Shown one piece after another: positions 15,631 to 24,193 of a DNA stretch of 64,000 nucleotides. Each line of letters begins with the position of its first letter. Within the stretch, counting starts at the first letter, position 1. The translations under genes and the position numbers were made by a program. The stretch is from Nocardioides mangrovicus (lineage in GTDB: Bacteria > Actinomycetota > Actinomycetes > Propionibacteriales > Nocardioidaceae): NCBI RefSeq assembly GCF_003674065.1, contig NZ_RDBE01000001.1:284257-348256 (forward strand), read 5' to 3'. The notes under the pieces were generated by a model. That model had not been told where the DNA came from. It searched no databases and saw nothing but the letters and a program-made list of their open reading frames with translations.

Positions 15631-16848
15631 GTGAGCGACAGCCCGATCCGTCACCCGGCCTTCCGCCGGCTGGTGGCGGGTGCCTCGGTGAGCAGCCTGG
15701 GCAGCGGGGTCGCCCCGGTGGCGCTGGCCTTCGCGGTGCTCGACCTCGGCGGCGACGCCACGGACCTGGGCATCGTCGTCGGCCTCTACGCCCTGGCCGA
15801 CGTAGCCGCCGTGGTGTTCGGCGGTGTCCTGGGCGACCGGTTGCCGCGCACCGTGATGATGGTGGGCTCCTCGGCCCTGGCCGCCGTCTCGCAGGGGGTC
15901 GCCGCCGCCTCGCTGATCGGCGGCTGGTCGAGCCTGCCGCTGCTGGCGGCGGTCGGCGTCGTCAACGGCGCCCTGGGGGCGCTCGGCAACCCCAGCTCCT
16001 CGGCCATCACGCCGCAGACCGTGCCGGCCGCCCTGCTCGCGCGCGCCATCGCCTGGCGGAGGATCGGGCAGAACCTGGGAGTCGTGGTGGGCGCGGGTCT
16101 GGCCGGGCTGCTGGTCGCCTGGGCCGGGAGCGGCTGGGCGCTCGCCCTCGACGCGGCCAGCTTCGCCTGGGCGGCCGCGTGCTTCGCGCGGATCCACGTG
16201 CCCGCGCTACCGGCCACGGTGCGCACCGGGCTGCTCGGCGAGGTCGCCGCCGGGTTCCGCGAGGTCATGCGGCACACCTGGCTGTGGGTGCTGATCGGCC
16301 AGGCCATGCTCTACCACCTGTTCTACGGCGGCGCCCAGGGCGTGCTCGGCCCGATCGTCGTCGGCCGCGAGCTGGGCCGGCCCGCCTGGGGCTACGCGCT
16401 CTCGGCGATGATGGTCGGCTTCGTCGTCGGTGGCCTGCTGTGCACCCGCTGGCGACCGGCCCGGCCCCTCTACGTCGGCACCTGGTTCCTCGGCCTCACC
16501 GCGGCGTTCCCGCTGGCCATGGCCTGGTCGGACCAGCTGCCGGTGGTGCTGGCCGGCGCCTTCGTGCACGGCTTCGGGCTCGAGGTCTTCAGCGTCGGCT
16601 GGGACCTCTCGATACAGGAGAACGTCGCCCCCGAGAAGCTGAGCCGGGTGTACTCCTTCGACATGATCGGCTCCTTCATCGCCCGACCGGTCGGTCTGGC
16701 GCTGACGGGCCCCGTGGCTGCGGGCGTCGGCTTCCACGCCTGGCTCGCGGTCGTCGGCCTGGTGCTGGCCGCCAGCGTGCTCGCGGCGGTGACGGTGCCC
16801 GACGTCCGCCGGCTTCAGCGTCGCGACAGCGAGCACGCCTACGCTTAG
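15631..16848 (+). CDS. MFS transporter
   Basis: A 405-residue major facilitator protein with about twelve hydrophobic helices, of the small drug-efflux-like group (MFS_3 / enterobactin-exporter-like). The loop between helices 2 and 3 reads GVLGDRLPRTVMM (about 71-83), the family motif A. The second half has RPLYVGTWFLGL and the QENVAPEKLSRVYSFD segment (about 330-345) common in these exporters. It is divergent from the MarR gene and has an operator in its promoter, so it is likely induced by the compound it exports. GTG 15631 is chosen because it matches the predicted transcription start. Confidence 0.85.
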   Translation: MSDSPIRHPAFRRLVAGASVSSLGSGVAPVALAFAVLDLGGDATDLGIVVGLYALADVAAVVFGGVLGDRLPRTVMMVGSSALAAVSQGVAAASLIGGWSSLPLLAAVGVVNGALGALGNPSSSAITPQTVPAALLARAIAWRRIGQNLGVVVGAGLAGLLVAWAGSGWALALDAASFAWAAACFARIHVPALPATVRTGLLGEVAAGFREVMRHTWLWVLIGQAMLYHLFYGGAQGVLGPIVVGRELGRPAWGYALSAMMVGFVVGGLLCTRWRPARPLYVGTWFLGLTAAFPLAMAWSDQLPVVLAGAFVHGFGLEVFSVGWDLSIQENVAPEKLSRVYSFDMIGSFIARPVGLALTGPVAAGVGFHAWLAVVGLVLAASVLAAVTVPDVRRLQRRDSEHAYA

Positions 16849-16852
16849 CGCT

Positions 16853-17656
16853 GTGGCGCGCCCGTTCGAGGACTTCGACTGGAACCTGCGTTCCTGCGGC
16901 CGGCACGGCCACGTGACGTACCGGCCCACCGAGGAGGCGCTGGCGCACCGGCTGACGGCCACCACCGAGGCGGGGGAGGCGTGGCGCTGCCTGCGCTGCG
17001 GCGACTTCGTCCTCGGCGCGCCCCACGGCTCGGGGCCGGCCGCCGACGCACCGCTGGTGCTGCGCGGACCGGCGCTGCGCGACGCCTTCATCTTGCGCCT
17101 GCTCGCCGTCGAGCGCTTCGTGCGCGGCCTGCTCCTGCTCGCGCTGGCCTACGGCATCTACCGCTTCAACGGCGCCCGCGACTCCCTGCAGCAGGTCTTC
17201 GACCGCTACCTGCCGGCCTTCCGCACGGCCGCCGACCGGGTCGGCATCGACCTGCAGAACACCGGCCCGGTGCGGTTGATCCAGCATGCGCTCGCGCTGC
17301 GCCACTCCACACTGATGCTGGTGGCGGCCGCGGTGCTCGCGTACGCGGCGCTGCAGCTCGGGGAGGGAACCGGGCTGTGGCTGATGAAACGGTGGGGGGA
17401 GTACCTGGCCGTCGTGGGCACGGGGATCTTCGTGCCGCTCGAGGTCTACGAGATCCTCGAGCGCGTCACCTGGCTGCGCGTGGCGGCGCTGCTGGTCAAC
17501 GTCTTCGCCGTGGTCTACATCCTCTACACCAAGCGGCTCTTCGGCCTCCGCGGCGGCCGAGCGGCGTTCGAGGCCGAACGCCACTCGGCCTCGCTGCTGG
17601 AGGTCGAGTCGGCGGCGCTGGAACCTACTGGCCCCAGCGTTGCGATGCCGGGGTGA
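16853..17656 (+). CDS. DUF2127 membrane protein with N-terminal zinc-binding motif
   Basis: A 267-residue protein. The N-terminal part contains two cysteine pairs suited to zinc (Cys15/His18 in SCGRHGH and WRCLRCGD near 44-51). The rest has four hydrophobic helices and matches the DUF2127 family (about 75-235), whose role is unknown. The GTG at 16853 follows the MFS stop by four bases, so it is probably co-transcribed. The 3' end overlaps the convergent citrate synthase gene by 32 bp. Either function in transport-stress response or simple co-location is possible. Confidence 0.75.
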   Translation: MARPFEDFDWNLRSCGRHGHVTYRPTEEALAHRLTATTEAGEAWRCLRCGDFVLGAPHGSGPAADAPLVLRGPALRDAFILRLLAVERFVRGLLLLALAYGIYRFNGARDSLQQVFDRYLPAFRTAADRVGIDLQNTGPVRLIQHALALRHSTLMLVAAAVLAYAALQLGEGTGLWLMKRWGEYLAVVGTGIFVPLEVYEILERVTWLRVAALLVNVFAVVYILYTKRLFGLRGGRAAFEAERHSASLLEVESAALEPTGPSVAMPG

Positions 17657-18932
17657 ACTCCAGCCCGCGGTCGCCGGTGTAGATCTGCTTGGGCCGGGCG
17701 ATCTTCTGGTCCTTGTCCTGGACCATCTCCAGCCACTGCGCCAGCCAGCCCGGCGTGCGCCCGATGGCGAACAGCACCGTGAACATCTCCGGCGGGAACT
17801 GGAAGGCCTCGTAGATCAGCCCGGAGTAGAAGTCGACGTTCGGGTACAGCTTGCGCTTGATGAAGTACTCGTCCTCGAGCGCGATCTTCTCCAGCTCCTG
17901 GGCGATCTCCAGCAGCGGGTTCACGCCGGTGACCTCGAAGACGTCGTCGCAGGCCTTCTTGATGATCTTCGCCCGCGGGTCGTAGTTCTTGTAGACCCGG
18001 TGGCCGAAGCCCATCAGCCGCTCGTTGCCGTCCTTCACGCCCTTGATGAAGTCGGGGATCTCCTCCTTCGACCCGATGCGGCGCAGCATGCGCAGCACGG
18101 CCTCGTTGGCGCCACCGTGCAGCGGGCCGTAGAGGGCGCCGATGCCGGCCGCGACCGCGGAGTACGGGTCGACCTGGGAGGAGCCGACGGAGCGGACCGC
18201 GTTGGTCGAGCAGTTCTGCTCGTGATCGGCGTGCAGGATGAGCAGCACGTCGAGGGCGTTGACCAGCCGCTCGTCGGGCTCGTACTTCTGCTCGCTCATC
18301 TTGAACAGCATCGAGAGGAAGTTGGCGGTGTAGGACAGGTCGTTGTCGGGGTAGACGTACGGCTTGCCCTGGCCGTGCCGGAACGCCCAGGCGCCCAGCG
18401 TCGGCATCTTCGCGATCATCCGCACGATCTGGATGTAGCGGTTGTCGGGGTCGGAGATGTTGGCCGACTCGGGGTAGAAGGTCGACAGCGCGCCGACAGA
18501 GGCCTCCAGCATGCCCATCGGGTGCCCGTCGTAGCGGAAGCCCTGCATGAAGCTCTTGACGTTCTCGTGCACGAACGTGTGGTAGGTGACGTCGTGCACC
18601 CACTGCTCGTACTCGGTCTTCGACGGCAGCGTCCCGTTGACGAGCAGGTAGGCCACCTCGAGGAAGCTGGACTGCTCCGCCAGCTGCTCGATCGGGTAGC
18701 CGCGGTACTCCAAGATCCCCTTCTCGCCGTCGATGTAGGTCACCGAGCTGCGACAGGAGGCGGTGTTGGTGAACCCCGGGTCGTAGGTGGCCAGACCGGG
18801 GGTGTCGTCGTCGGTCTTGATCTGACTGAGGTCACCGGCACGGATGGTGTTGTCGGTGATCGCGATCTCGTACTCCTGACCCGTACGGTTGTCGCGGACG
18901 GTCAGGGTGTCGCCGCTCGGCGCGTCGTTCAC
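17625..18932 (-). CDS. gltA: Citrate synthase
   Basis: A 435-residue type II citrate synthase that joins oxaloacetate and acetyl-CoA at the entry of the TCA cycle. The catalytic residues are visible: His near 234 (LILHADHEQNCS), the main His near 271 (GPLHGGANE), His near 310 in GFGHRVYKNYDPRA, and the catalytic Asp in the ALEDEYFIKRKLYPNVDFYSG region. The N-terminal domain with EYRGYPIEQLAE is present, which is typical of hexameric, NADH-sensitive enzymes. The start is GTG at 18932 with a strong ribosome-binding site (AGAAGGAGA) just upstream. It is monocistronic, divergent from rplM, and overlaps the 3' end of the DUF2127 gene. Confidence 0.97.
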   Translation of the reverse strand: MNDAPSGDTLTVRDNRTGQEYEIAITDNTIRAGDLSQIKTDDDTPGLATYDPGFTNTASCRSSVTYIDGEKGILEYRGYPIEQLAEQSSFLEVAYLLVNGTLPSKTEYEQWVHDVTYHTFVHENVKSFMQGFRYDGHPMGMLEASVGALSTFYPESANISDPDNRYIQIVRMIAKMPTLGAWAFRHGQGKPYVYPDNDLSYTANFLSMLFKMSEQKYEPDERLVNALDVLLILHADHEQNCSTNAVRSVGSSQVDPYSAVAAGIGALYGPLHGGANEAVLRMLRRIGSKEEIPDFIKGVKDGNERLMGFGHRVYKNYDPRAKIIKKACDDVFEVTGVNPLLEIAQELEKIALEDEYFIKRKLYPNVDFYSGLIYEAFQFPPEMFTVLFAIGRTPGWLAQWLEMVQDKDQKIARPKQIYTGDRGLEFTPASQRWGQ

Positions 18933-18962
18933 GAGGCATCTCCTTCTGGGAGGACTGCTCCC

Positions 18963-18990
18963 AACCTAATGCGCAGGGCGCAGGGGTGAA
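18963..18990 (-). promoter_or_regulatory. Possible gltA promoter
   Basis: On the minus strand TTCACC (18990-18985), a 16-bp spacer and TAGGTT (18968-18963) form a -35/-10 pair about 30 bp before the GTG start. The short spacer makes this a weak prediction. Confidence 0.35.
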
Positions 18991-19005
18991 CTGCCGGTCC
19001 GCGTT

Positions 19006-19035
19006 TTGACGCTCCCGCGGACCGGCCGGTACATT
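19006..19035 (+). promoter_or_regulatory. rplM-rpsI-glmM promoter
   Basis: TTGACG at 19006-19011, an 18-bp spacer, and TACATT at 19030-19035. The predicted transcription start near 19042 gives a leader of about 145 nt before rplM. Confidence 0.7.
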
Positions 19036-19086
19036 TGTCGGTCGCGTCCCCTGCCGCGCCGAGACTCCTCGCAGTGTCGGTGCAGA

Positions 19087-19178
19087 CCCGGATGAGGTGA
19101 AGCCGGGCAGTGTTCGTCAGAGGCGCAGCTCCACCACCCGGGCGCAACTCCTGTGCCCGGGACCGACGAACGAGAAGG
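19087..19178 (+). promoter_or_regulatory. Structured 5' leader of rplM (candidate L13 autoregulatory leader)
   Basis: The leader has a small hairpin CCCGG/CCGGG (19087-19091 and 19103-19107). A closing stem GTTCGTC/GACGAAC (19112-19118 and 19165-19171) encloses a strong hairpin CCCGGGCGCA/TGTGCCCGGG (19137-19146 and 19152-19161). The Shine-Dalgarno AGAAGG at 19173-19178 follows the closing stem directly. This layout suits feedback control of translation by a ribosomal protein. Confidence 0.5.
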
Positions 19179-19186
19179 TCCGCTAC

Positions 19187-19630
19187 GTGAGCACGTACTC
19201 ACCCAAGCCCGGCGACATCCAGCGCCAGTGGCACGTCATCGACGCGAGCGACGTCGTCCTGGGCCGCCTCGCGGTCCAGGTCGCCAACCTGCTGCGCGGC
19301 AAGCACAAGCCGATGTTCGCCCCGCACGTCGACACCGGTGACTTCGTCATCGTCGTCAACGCCGCCAAGGTCGCGATCGCCGGTGACAAGAAGACCACCA
19401 AGAAGCTGTACCGGCACTCCGGCTACCCGGGTGGTCTGAGCTCGATCGCCGTCGGCGACCAGCTCGACAAGGACGCCCGCAAGGTCATCGAGCGGGCGGT
19501 CTGGGGCATGCTCCCCAAGAACCGCCTCGGTCGCCAGATGCTCAAGAAGCTCAAGGTCTACTCCGGCCCGGAGCACCCCCACCAGGCCCAGCAGGCACAG
19601 CCCTTCGAGATCACGCAGATCTCCCAGTAG
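19187..19630 (+). CDS. rplM: 50S ribosomal protein L13
   Basis: A 147-residue large-subunit ribosomal protein that is an early assembly protein binding 23S rRNA. The family signature region [21 protein letters not shown] is at about 104-124, and [21 protein letters not shown] at about 23-43. The GTG start at 19187 lies after AGAAGG; this gives the expected actinobacterial length. It is the first gene of rplM-rpsI-glmM, 22 bp before rpsI, and is transcribed from the TTGACG/TACATT promoter. Confidence 0.97.
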   Translation: MSTYSPKPGDIQRQWHVIDASDVVLGRLAVQVANLLRGKHKPMFAPHVDTGDFVIVVNAAKVAIAGDKKTTKKLYRHSGYPGGLSSIAVGDQLDKDARKVIERAVWGMLPKNRLGRQMLKKLKVYSGPEHPHQAQQAQPFEITQISQ

Positions 19631-19652
19631 ACCCTGAAGCGAAGGCACACAC

Positions 19653-20150
19653 ATGACTGAGACCACCGAGTCCGAGGAGACCTTCACGGTCAACGAGGAT
19701 GGCATCGCCTACTCCTCCGAGAGCGCGCCGAGCGCCGACGCTCCGGCCCGTCCCGCCACCATCGCCCCCGCCGCGGCCACCGGCCGCCGCAAGGAGGCCG
19801 TCGCCCGCGTCCGCCTGGTGCCCGGCACCGGCGAGTGGACGGTCAACGGCCGTGCGCTGGACTCCTACTTCCCGAACAAGCTGCACCAGCAGGTCGTCAA
19901 CGAGCCCTTCGTGACCACCGACCTGGTCGGCCGCTTCGACGTCATCGCCCGCATCCACGGCGGCGGCATCACCGGTCAGGCCGGCGCGCTGCGCCTGGGC
20001 GTGGCGCGTGCGCTGAACGCGATCGACGTCGAGGCCAACCGCCCCTCGCTGAAGCGGGCCGGGCTCCTCACGCGCGACCCGCGCGTCATCGAGCGCAAGA
20101 AGGCCGGTCTGAAGAAGGCGCGCAAGGCTCCGCAGTTCTCCAAGCGGTAA
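19653..20150 (+). CDS. rpsI: 30S ribosomal protein S9
   Basis: A 165-residue small-subunit ribosomal protein whose C-terminal tail reaches the decoding-site tRNA. The core (about 40-165) carries [12 protein letters not shown], the [20 protein letters not shown] signature (about 100-119) and the ending [12 protein letters not shown] with the typical terminal Lys-Arg. The first 40 residues are an acidic and Ala/Pro-rich extension common in actinobacteria. The TAA stop is directly followed by the glmM start. Confidence 0.97.
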   Translation: MTETTESEETFTVNEDGIAYSSESAPSADAPARPATIAPAAATGRRKEAVARVRLVPGTGEWTVNGRALDSYFPNKLHQQVVNEPFVTTDLVGRFDVIARIHGGGITGQAGALRLGVARALNAIDVEANRPSLKRAGLLTRDPRVIERKKAGLKKARKAPQFSKR

Positions 20151-21512
20151 GTGGCACGACTCTTCGGGACCGACGGGGTCCGGGGACTGGCGAACGGCGA
20201 GCTGACCGCCGAGCTGACCCTGGACCTCTCGGTCGCCGCGGCCCATGTGCTCGGCGAGGCCGGCGCGTTCGAGCACACCAGTGGATGGAACGGCCGGCCC
20301 TTCGCCGTCGTCGGCCGTGACACCCGGATCTCCGGGCAGTTCCTCGAGGCCGCGGTGGTGGCCGGGCTGGCCTCGGCCGGCGTCGACGTGCTGCTGCTCG
20401 GCGAGCTGCCCACCCCCGGCGTCGCCCACCTGACCGCGGCGCTCGGCGCCGACCTGGGCGTCATGCTCTCGGCCTCGCACAACCCGATGCCCGACAACGG
20501 GGTGAAGTTCTTCGCCCGCGGCGGGGTGAAGCTCGACGACACCCTCGAGGACGCCGTCGAGCAGCGCCTCGGCGAGCCCTGGCAGCGCCCCACCGGCGCG
20601 GCCGTGGGCCGGGTCAGCACGCACCCCACCGCCGTCGACGAGTACGCCGCCCACCTGGTCGGCACCCTCGACGCCCCGCTCGCCGGGTTGCGCGTCGTGC
20701 TCGACTGCGCCCAGGGCGCCGCGTCCGTCGTCGGCCCCCGGGCGCTGGCGAGCGCCGGCGCCGAGGTGATCGCGATCTGCGCCTCGCCCGACGGCCTCAA
20801 CATCAACGACGGCTGCGGCTCGACCCACCTCGACGTGCTGCGCGCCGCCGTGATCGAGCACGGCGCCGACGCCGGGTTCGCCGTCGACGGCGACGCCGAC
20901 CGCTGCCTGGCCGTGGACGCCGCCGGCGAGACGGTCGACGGCGACCAGCTGCTGGCGATCCTCGCGCTGGCGATGCGCGAGCAGCAGCAGCTGCGCGAGG
21001 ACACCCTCGTCGTGACCGTCATGAGCAACCTCGGCCTGTTGACCGCGATGCGCGCGGCCGGCGTCACGGTGCGCACCACCGCGGTCGGCGACCGCTACGT
21101 GCTCGAGGCGATGCGGGCGGGCGGCTTCAACCTGGGCGGCGAGCAGTCCGGGCACGTGATCATGACCGACCACGCCACCACCGGCGACGGCCTGCTGGCC
21201 GCGCTGCACGTGCTGGAGCGGATGGCGCGCACCGGCTCCTCGCTGGCCGAGCTGGCCGGCGTGGTCACCCGGCTGCCGCAGGTGCTGGTCAACGTCCCCG
21301 GCGTCGACAAGGCCCGCGCCTCGCACGACCCGGAGGTCAGCGCGGCGGTCGCGCAGGCCGAGGCCGAGCTCGGTGAGCAGGGCCGGGTGCTGCTGCGCTC
21401 CTCCGGCACCGAGCCGCTGGTGCGGGTCATGGTCGAGGCCCCCACCGTCGAGCAGGCGCAGGACGTGGCCGACCGGTTGGCCGGGGTCGTGAAGGTGCGG
21501 CTGGGGTTGTAG
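20151..21512 (+). CDS. glmM: Phosphoglucosamine mutase
   Basis: A 453-residue alpha-D-phosphohexomutase converting glucosamine 6-phosphate to glucosamine 1-phosphate for UDP-GlcNAc and peptidoglycan synthesis. [10 protein letters not shown] (3-12) is the N-terminal substrate loop. The phosphoserine is Ser109 in SASHNP. The magnesium loop DGDADRC is near 245. The sugar-binding GGEQSGH is near 327, and the phosphate-binding [11 protein letters not shown] is near 420. The GTG start abuts the rpsI stop with no gap. With glmS 5 kb downstream it supplies the first two amino-sugar steps. The gene ends 13 bp before a family A repeat. Confidence 0.97.
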   Translation: MARLFGTDGVRGLANGELTAELTLDLSVAAAHVLGEAGAFEHTSGWNGRPFAVVGRDTRISGQFLEAAVVAGLASAGVDVLLLGELPTPGVAHLTAALGADLGVMLSASHNPMPDNGVKFFARGGVKLDDTLEDAVEQRLGEPWQRPTGAAVGRVSTHPTAVDEYAAHLVGTLDAPLAGLRVVLDCAQGAASVVGPRALASAGAEVIAICASPDGLNINDGCGSTHLDVLRAAVIEHGADAGFAVDGDADRCLAVDAAGETVDGDQLLAILALAMREQQQLREDTLVVTVMSNLGLLTAMRAAGVTVRTTAVGDRYVLEAMRAGGFNLGGEQSGHVIMTDHATTGDGLLAALHVLERMARTGSSLAELAGVVTRLPQVLVNVPGVDKARASHDPEVSAAVAQAEAELGEQGRVLLRSSGTEPLVRVMVEAPTVEQAQDVADRLAGVVKVRLGL

Positions 21513-21524
21513 GCCGGCGCGTCG

Positions 21525-21616
21525 CGGGGGTTTTGCCGGGCACCCGGCAAAACCCCCGGAAATTCGCTTCAGAAACGGTCGCGGAGACGAGTTCCGGTCA
21601 GTCGACGTCCGTTTCG
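21525..21616. repeat. Intergenic repeat family A, copy 3
   Basis: Perfect inverted repeat with 16-bp arms (21525-21540 and 21543-21558; spacer CA instead of TG), then a diverged version of the family tail (AATTCG, GAGTTCCGGTC, GTCCGTTTCG). The tail runs into the convergent ankyrin gene and includes its stop codon at 21598-21600 and last codons. Confidence 0.75.
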
Positions 21617-23004
21617 AGCAGTTCCGCCAGCTCGGCGTGGCCGGCGTGGTCGGCCCAGCCCGCCGGGGTGGCGTCGAACCGCTCGTCACGCGCGGTCGTC
21701 GAGGCGCCGCGCTCGAGCAGCCAGCGGCACATCTCCTCATTGCCGCGTAGGGCCGCCTCGTGCAGGGCGGTGGTGCGCCAGCGGCCGGGGGTGCTGATGT
21801 CGTAGCCCAGCGCCACCAGGGCCTCGAGCGCTGCGACGCCGTGCAGCTCGGCGGCCAGCCGCATCGCGTCGGGGCGGCGGTCGGGGAGGCCGTCCACAGC
21901 CGGATGGCCGGGCTCCGCCGTGCCCGCGAGCGCGCGGCCGAGCGTCAGGTCGTCCTCGTCGAGGCCGGACGTGTCGGCGCCCGCGTCGGCGAGCAGGGCG
22001 GCACATTCGGTCTGGCCGCGGGTCACGGCCACCTCGTAGGCCGTCGCGTCACCCAGCACCGGGTGGTAGCCGCGGGTGTCGGGGGAGACGCCCGCGGCGA
22101 GCAGCAGACTCACCCGCTGCGCGAACCCCGCGGCGGCCGCCGAGCGCAGGTGCTCGCCCACCATCTGCGCCGGTGAGGGGTACGCCCGGCCGAGCCGGTC
22201 GCGCCACGGCGAGGGCCGCTCGTGCCCGGCGCCGTGGGAGAGCAGCGGCGGCAGGTGGCTGTCGTCGGGCTCGAAGGCGCGGTTGTAGAAGGCCTGGTTG
22301 TCGTTGGGGTCGGCTCCGGCGTCCAGCAGCATCGTGGCCAGCCACACCGCCTGCGGGTGCGGCGGCTCACCGCGCTCGCCGCCGCCCAGCACCCCGGTCA
22401 GGGCGGTGAACGGCGAGGGCATCCCCTGCCAGAGGAACCCGGCGTCCGGGTCGGCGCCGCGGTCGAGCAGCAGCCGCAGCGTGCCCACGGCGTCGGCCTG
22501 CGGCACGCGGGAGTAGCAGAGGTAGAGCAGCGGCACCCAGGCGTGCGGTCCGCCCTCGGCGCGCACCAGCGACGGGTCCGCGTCGAGCACTGCCGCCAGC
22601 TCGTCGGCGCGTCCCAGGGCGGCGAGCGTGTGCACGGTCGTCCGCGACGGCTCGGGCACCGGCTCGGCGAGCGGCTCGGTGTAGCTGAGCACCGCCGCGC
22701 GCAGGAACGCCTCGACGTCGTCGTCGGCGTCCGACGTCGGTGCCATCGGCCGGCTCAGCGCCTCGCGCTGCCGGACGTCGGCGACCAGGCGCGACCAGCC
22801 GGCGTAGCCGTGGGCGCGGGCGACGACGCGCTGGGCGCGGCTCAGGGTGACCGGACCCGCGCCGGGGTCGTACCGCTCGACCAGCGAGAGCGCTTGCGGG
22901 TCGCCGTCGTCGACGAGGCGGCGCAGCCGCTTGGCCCGCCGCTTGAGCCACTCCAGCGATGGGTGGTCCGGCAGCCGCCAGTGGGTGGGGTCGTGATCGG
23001 GCAC
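21598..23004 (-). CDS. Ankyrin repeat protein
   Basis: A 468-residue soluble protein of stacked ankyrin repeats. An N-terminal helical segment with HPSLEWLKRRAKRLRRLV and a Trp-containing AHGYAGWSRLVADV stretch (about 15-75) precedes the repeats. Clear repeat units with LLDRGADPDAG (about 175), MLLDAGADPNDNQAF (about 226), LLLAAGVSPDTRG (about 305), LLADAGADTSG (about 345), the TALHEAALRGNEEMCRWLLERGAS unit (about 415) and ATPAGWADHAGHAELAELL (about 448) are visible. No enzymatic domain is seen; the likely role is protein-protein interaction. Its stop codon lies inside repeat A copy 3, so the tail may have been set by insertion of the repeat. It is divergent from the double-GNAT gene. Confidence 0.8.
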   Translation of the reverse strand: MPDHDPTHWRLPDHPSLEWLKRRAKRLRRLVDDGDPQALSLVERYDPGAGPVTLSRAQRVVARAHGYAGWSRLVADVRQREALSRPMAPTSDADDDVEAFLRAAVLSYTEPLAEPVPEPSRTTVHTLAALGRADELAAVLDADPSLVRAEGGPHAWVPLLYLCYSRVPQADAVGTLRLLLDRGADPDAGFLWQGMPSPFTALTGVLGGGERGEPPHPQAVWLATMLLDAGADPNDNQAFYNRAFEPDDSHLPPLLSHGAGHERPSPWRDRLGRAYPSPAQMVGEHLRSAAAAGFAQRVSLLLAAGVSPDTRGYHPVLGDATAYEVAVTRGQTECAALLADAGADTSGLDEDDLTLGRALAGTAEPGHPAVDGLPDRRPDAMRLAAELHGVAALEALVALGYDISTPGRWRTTALHEAALRGNEEMCRWLLERGASTTARDERFDATPAGWADHAGHAELAELLETDVD

Positions 23005-23139
23005 GGTGGCCTCCTTCGCGTCAGGTCCCGATGTCCGCGTGCTCGGGGCGAAAGAGGGGTGTGCAGGGTGAGCTGGTGCTGCTCAGGTGGGCTGAGCCCT
23101 GTCCGCGGACCGGAGGCGACCTGTGCGCCGCGGCCAGCA

Positions 23140-23145
23140 TAGCCT
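23140..23145 (+). promoter_or_regulatory. -10-like box for a leaderless GNAT transcript
   Basis: TAGCCT lies seven bases before the ATG at 23153. Confidence 0.45.
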
Positions 23146-23152
23146 CGCCGAC

Positions 23153-24193
23153 ATGCAGATCAGCGAGGTCGATCCACGCGACGGGGAGCTGCTGCGGGCC
23201 TGGCACGACACCTACGCCACCGCCGCTTCCCACGAACGGCCGTACGCGGTGCCGTGGCAGTACGAGGAGATCCGCGCCGAGCTGCTCGAGCCCGGTCTTC
23301 GCCGCCGCTACTCGGTGCACGCCGGGGTCGTCGACGGCGAGATGGTCGCGGTCGGTGAGCTGTCGCTGCCCCAGCTGGACAACACCACCTCGGCCTCGCT
23401 CAACCTCGGCACGCGCCCCGGCCGCCGCCGCCACGGGTACGGCGCGGCGATGCTCGAGCACCTGGAGGCGCTCGCGGGCGCGGCCGGCCGCACGCTGCTC
23501 AACGCCGAGATCTCCTACCCCTATGACGCGTCGACCAGCGCCGACCTGGACTTCGCCACCCGCCGTGGGTACGTCGTGGGCATCGGCGACGTGATGCGCG
23601 TGCTCGACCTGCCCGCCGACGACGAGTCCCTCGACCGCCTGGCCGCGGAGGCGGCGCCGCACCACGAGGCCTACGAGCTGCGCAGCTACGAGGGCCCGCT
23701 GCCCGACGACGTCGTCGGGTCGTTCGCCGCGCTCAACGCCCTGCTGGAGGTCGAGGCGCCCACCGGCGAGCTGGAGAAGGAGGCGATGAGCCCCGACGTC
23801 GCGGCGCTGCGCGAGGAGGAGCGCGTCCGCACCGCGCAGGGCCGCAGCTGGACCACGACACTGGCGCTGCAGGGCGACGAGGTGGTCGCGCTGACCGTGA
23901 TGGGCACCAGCGTGCACGAGCCGCACCGCTGCTACCAGTGGGGGACGCTGGTCTCCCGCGCCCACCGCGGGCACCGGCTGGGAGCGGCGGTGAAGGTGGC
24001 GAACCTGCGTGCCTTCGCCCGCGAGCACCCTGCGGCGCGGACCGTGTTCACCTGGAACGCGGAGGTGAACAGCCACATGGTCGGCATCAACGAGCAGTTG
24101 GGCTTCCGCCCCGTCGAGCGCCTCGCAGAGCTCCAGAAGCGGACCGGGGGACCCCGACCCGCGACCACACCGCCCGCTGCACCACCATCGTGA
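23153..24193 (+). CDS. Tandem GNAT acetyltransferase
   Basis: A 346-residue protein of two GNAT folds. The N-terminal half has GELSLPQLDNTTSASLNLGTRP followed by GRRRHGYGAAMLEHLE (about 92-107), which is the acetyl-CoA pyrophosphate loop. The C-terminal half has YQWGTLVSRAHRGHRLGAAVKVANLR (about 261-286), a second acetyl-CoA loop, and VNSHMVGINEQLGFRPV near 303-319. This layout resembles the mycothiol synthase and Eis-like double-GNAT groups, but it is distinct from both by length and motifs. The substrate is unknown. Its 3' end overlaps the convergent DUF389 gene by 107 bp. Confidence 0.82.
   Translation: MQISEVDPRDGELLRAWHDTYATAASHERPYAVPWQYEEIRAELLEPGLRRRYSVHAGVVDGEMVAVGELSLPQLDNTTSASLNLGTRPGRRRHGYGAAMLEHLEALAGAAGRTLLNAEISYPYDASTSADLDFATRRGYVVGIGDVMRVLDLPADDESLDRLAAEAAPHHEAYELRSYEGPLPDDVVGSFAALNALLEVEAPTGELEKEAMSPDVAALREEERVRTAQGRSWTTTLALQGDEVVALTVMGTSVHEPHRCYQWGTLVSRAHRGHRLGAAVKVANLRAFAREHPAARTVFTWNAEVNSHMVGINEQLGFRPVERLAELQKRTGGPRPATTPPAAPPS

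Noticed and set aside
19611-21740. 709-codon minus-strand frame opposite rpsI-glmM
   Set aside because: Antisense of two certain housekeeping genes, with no recognisable domain.
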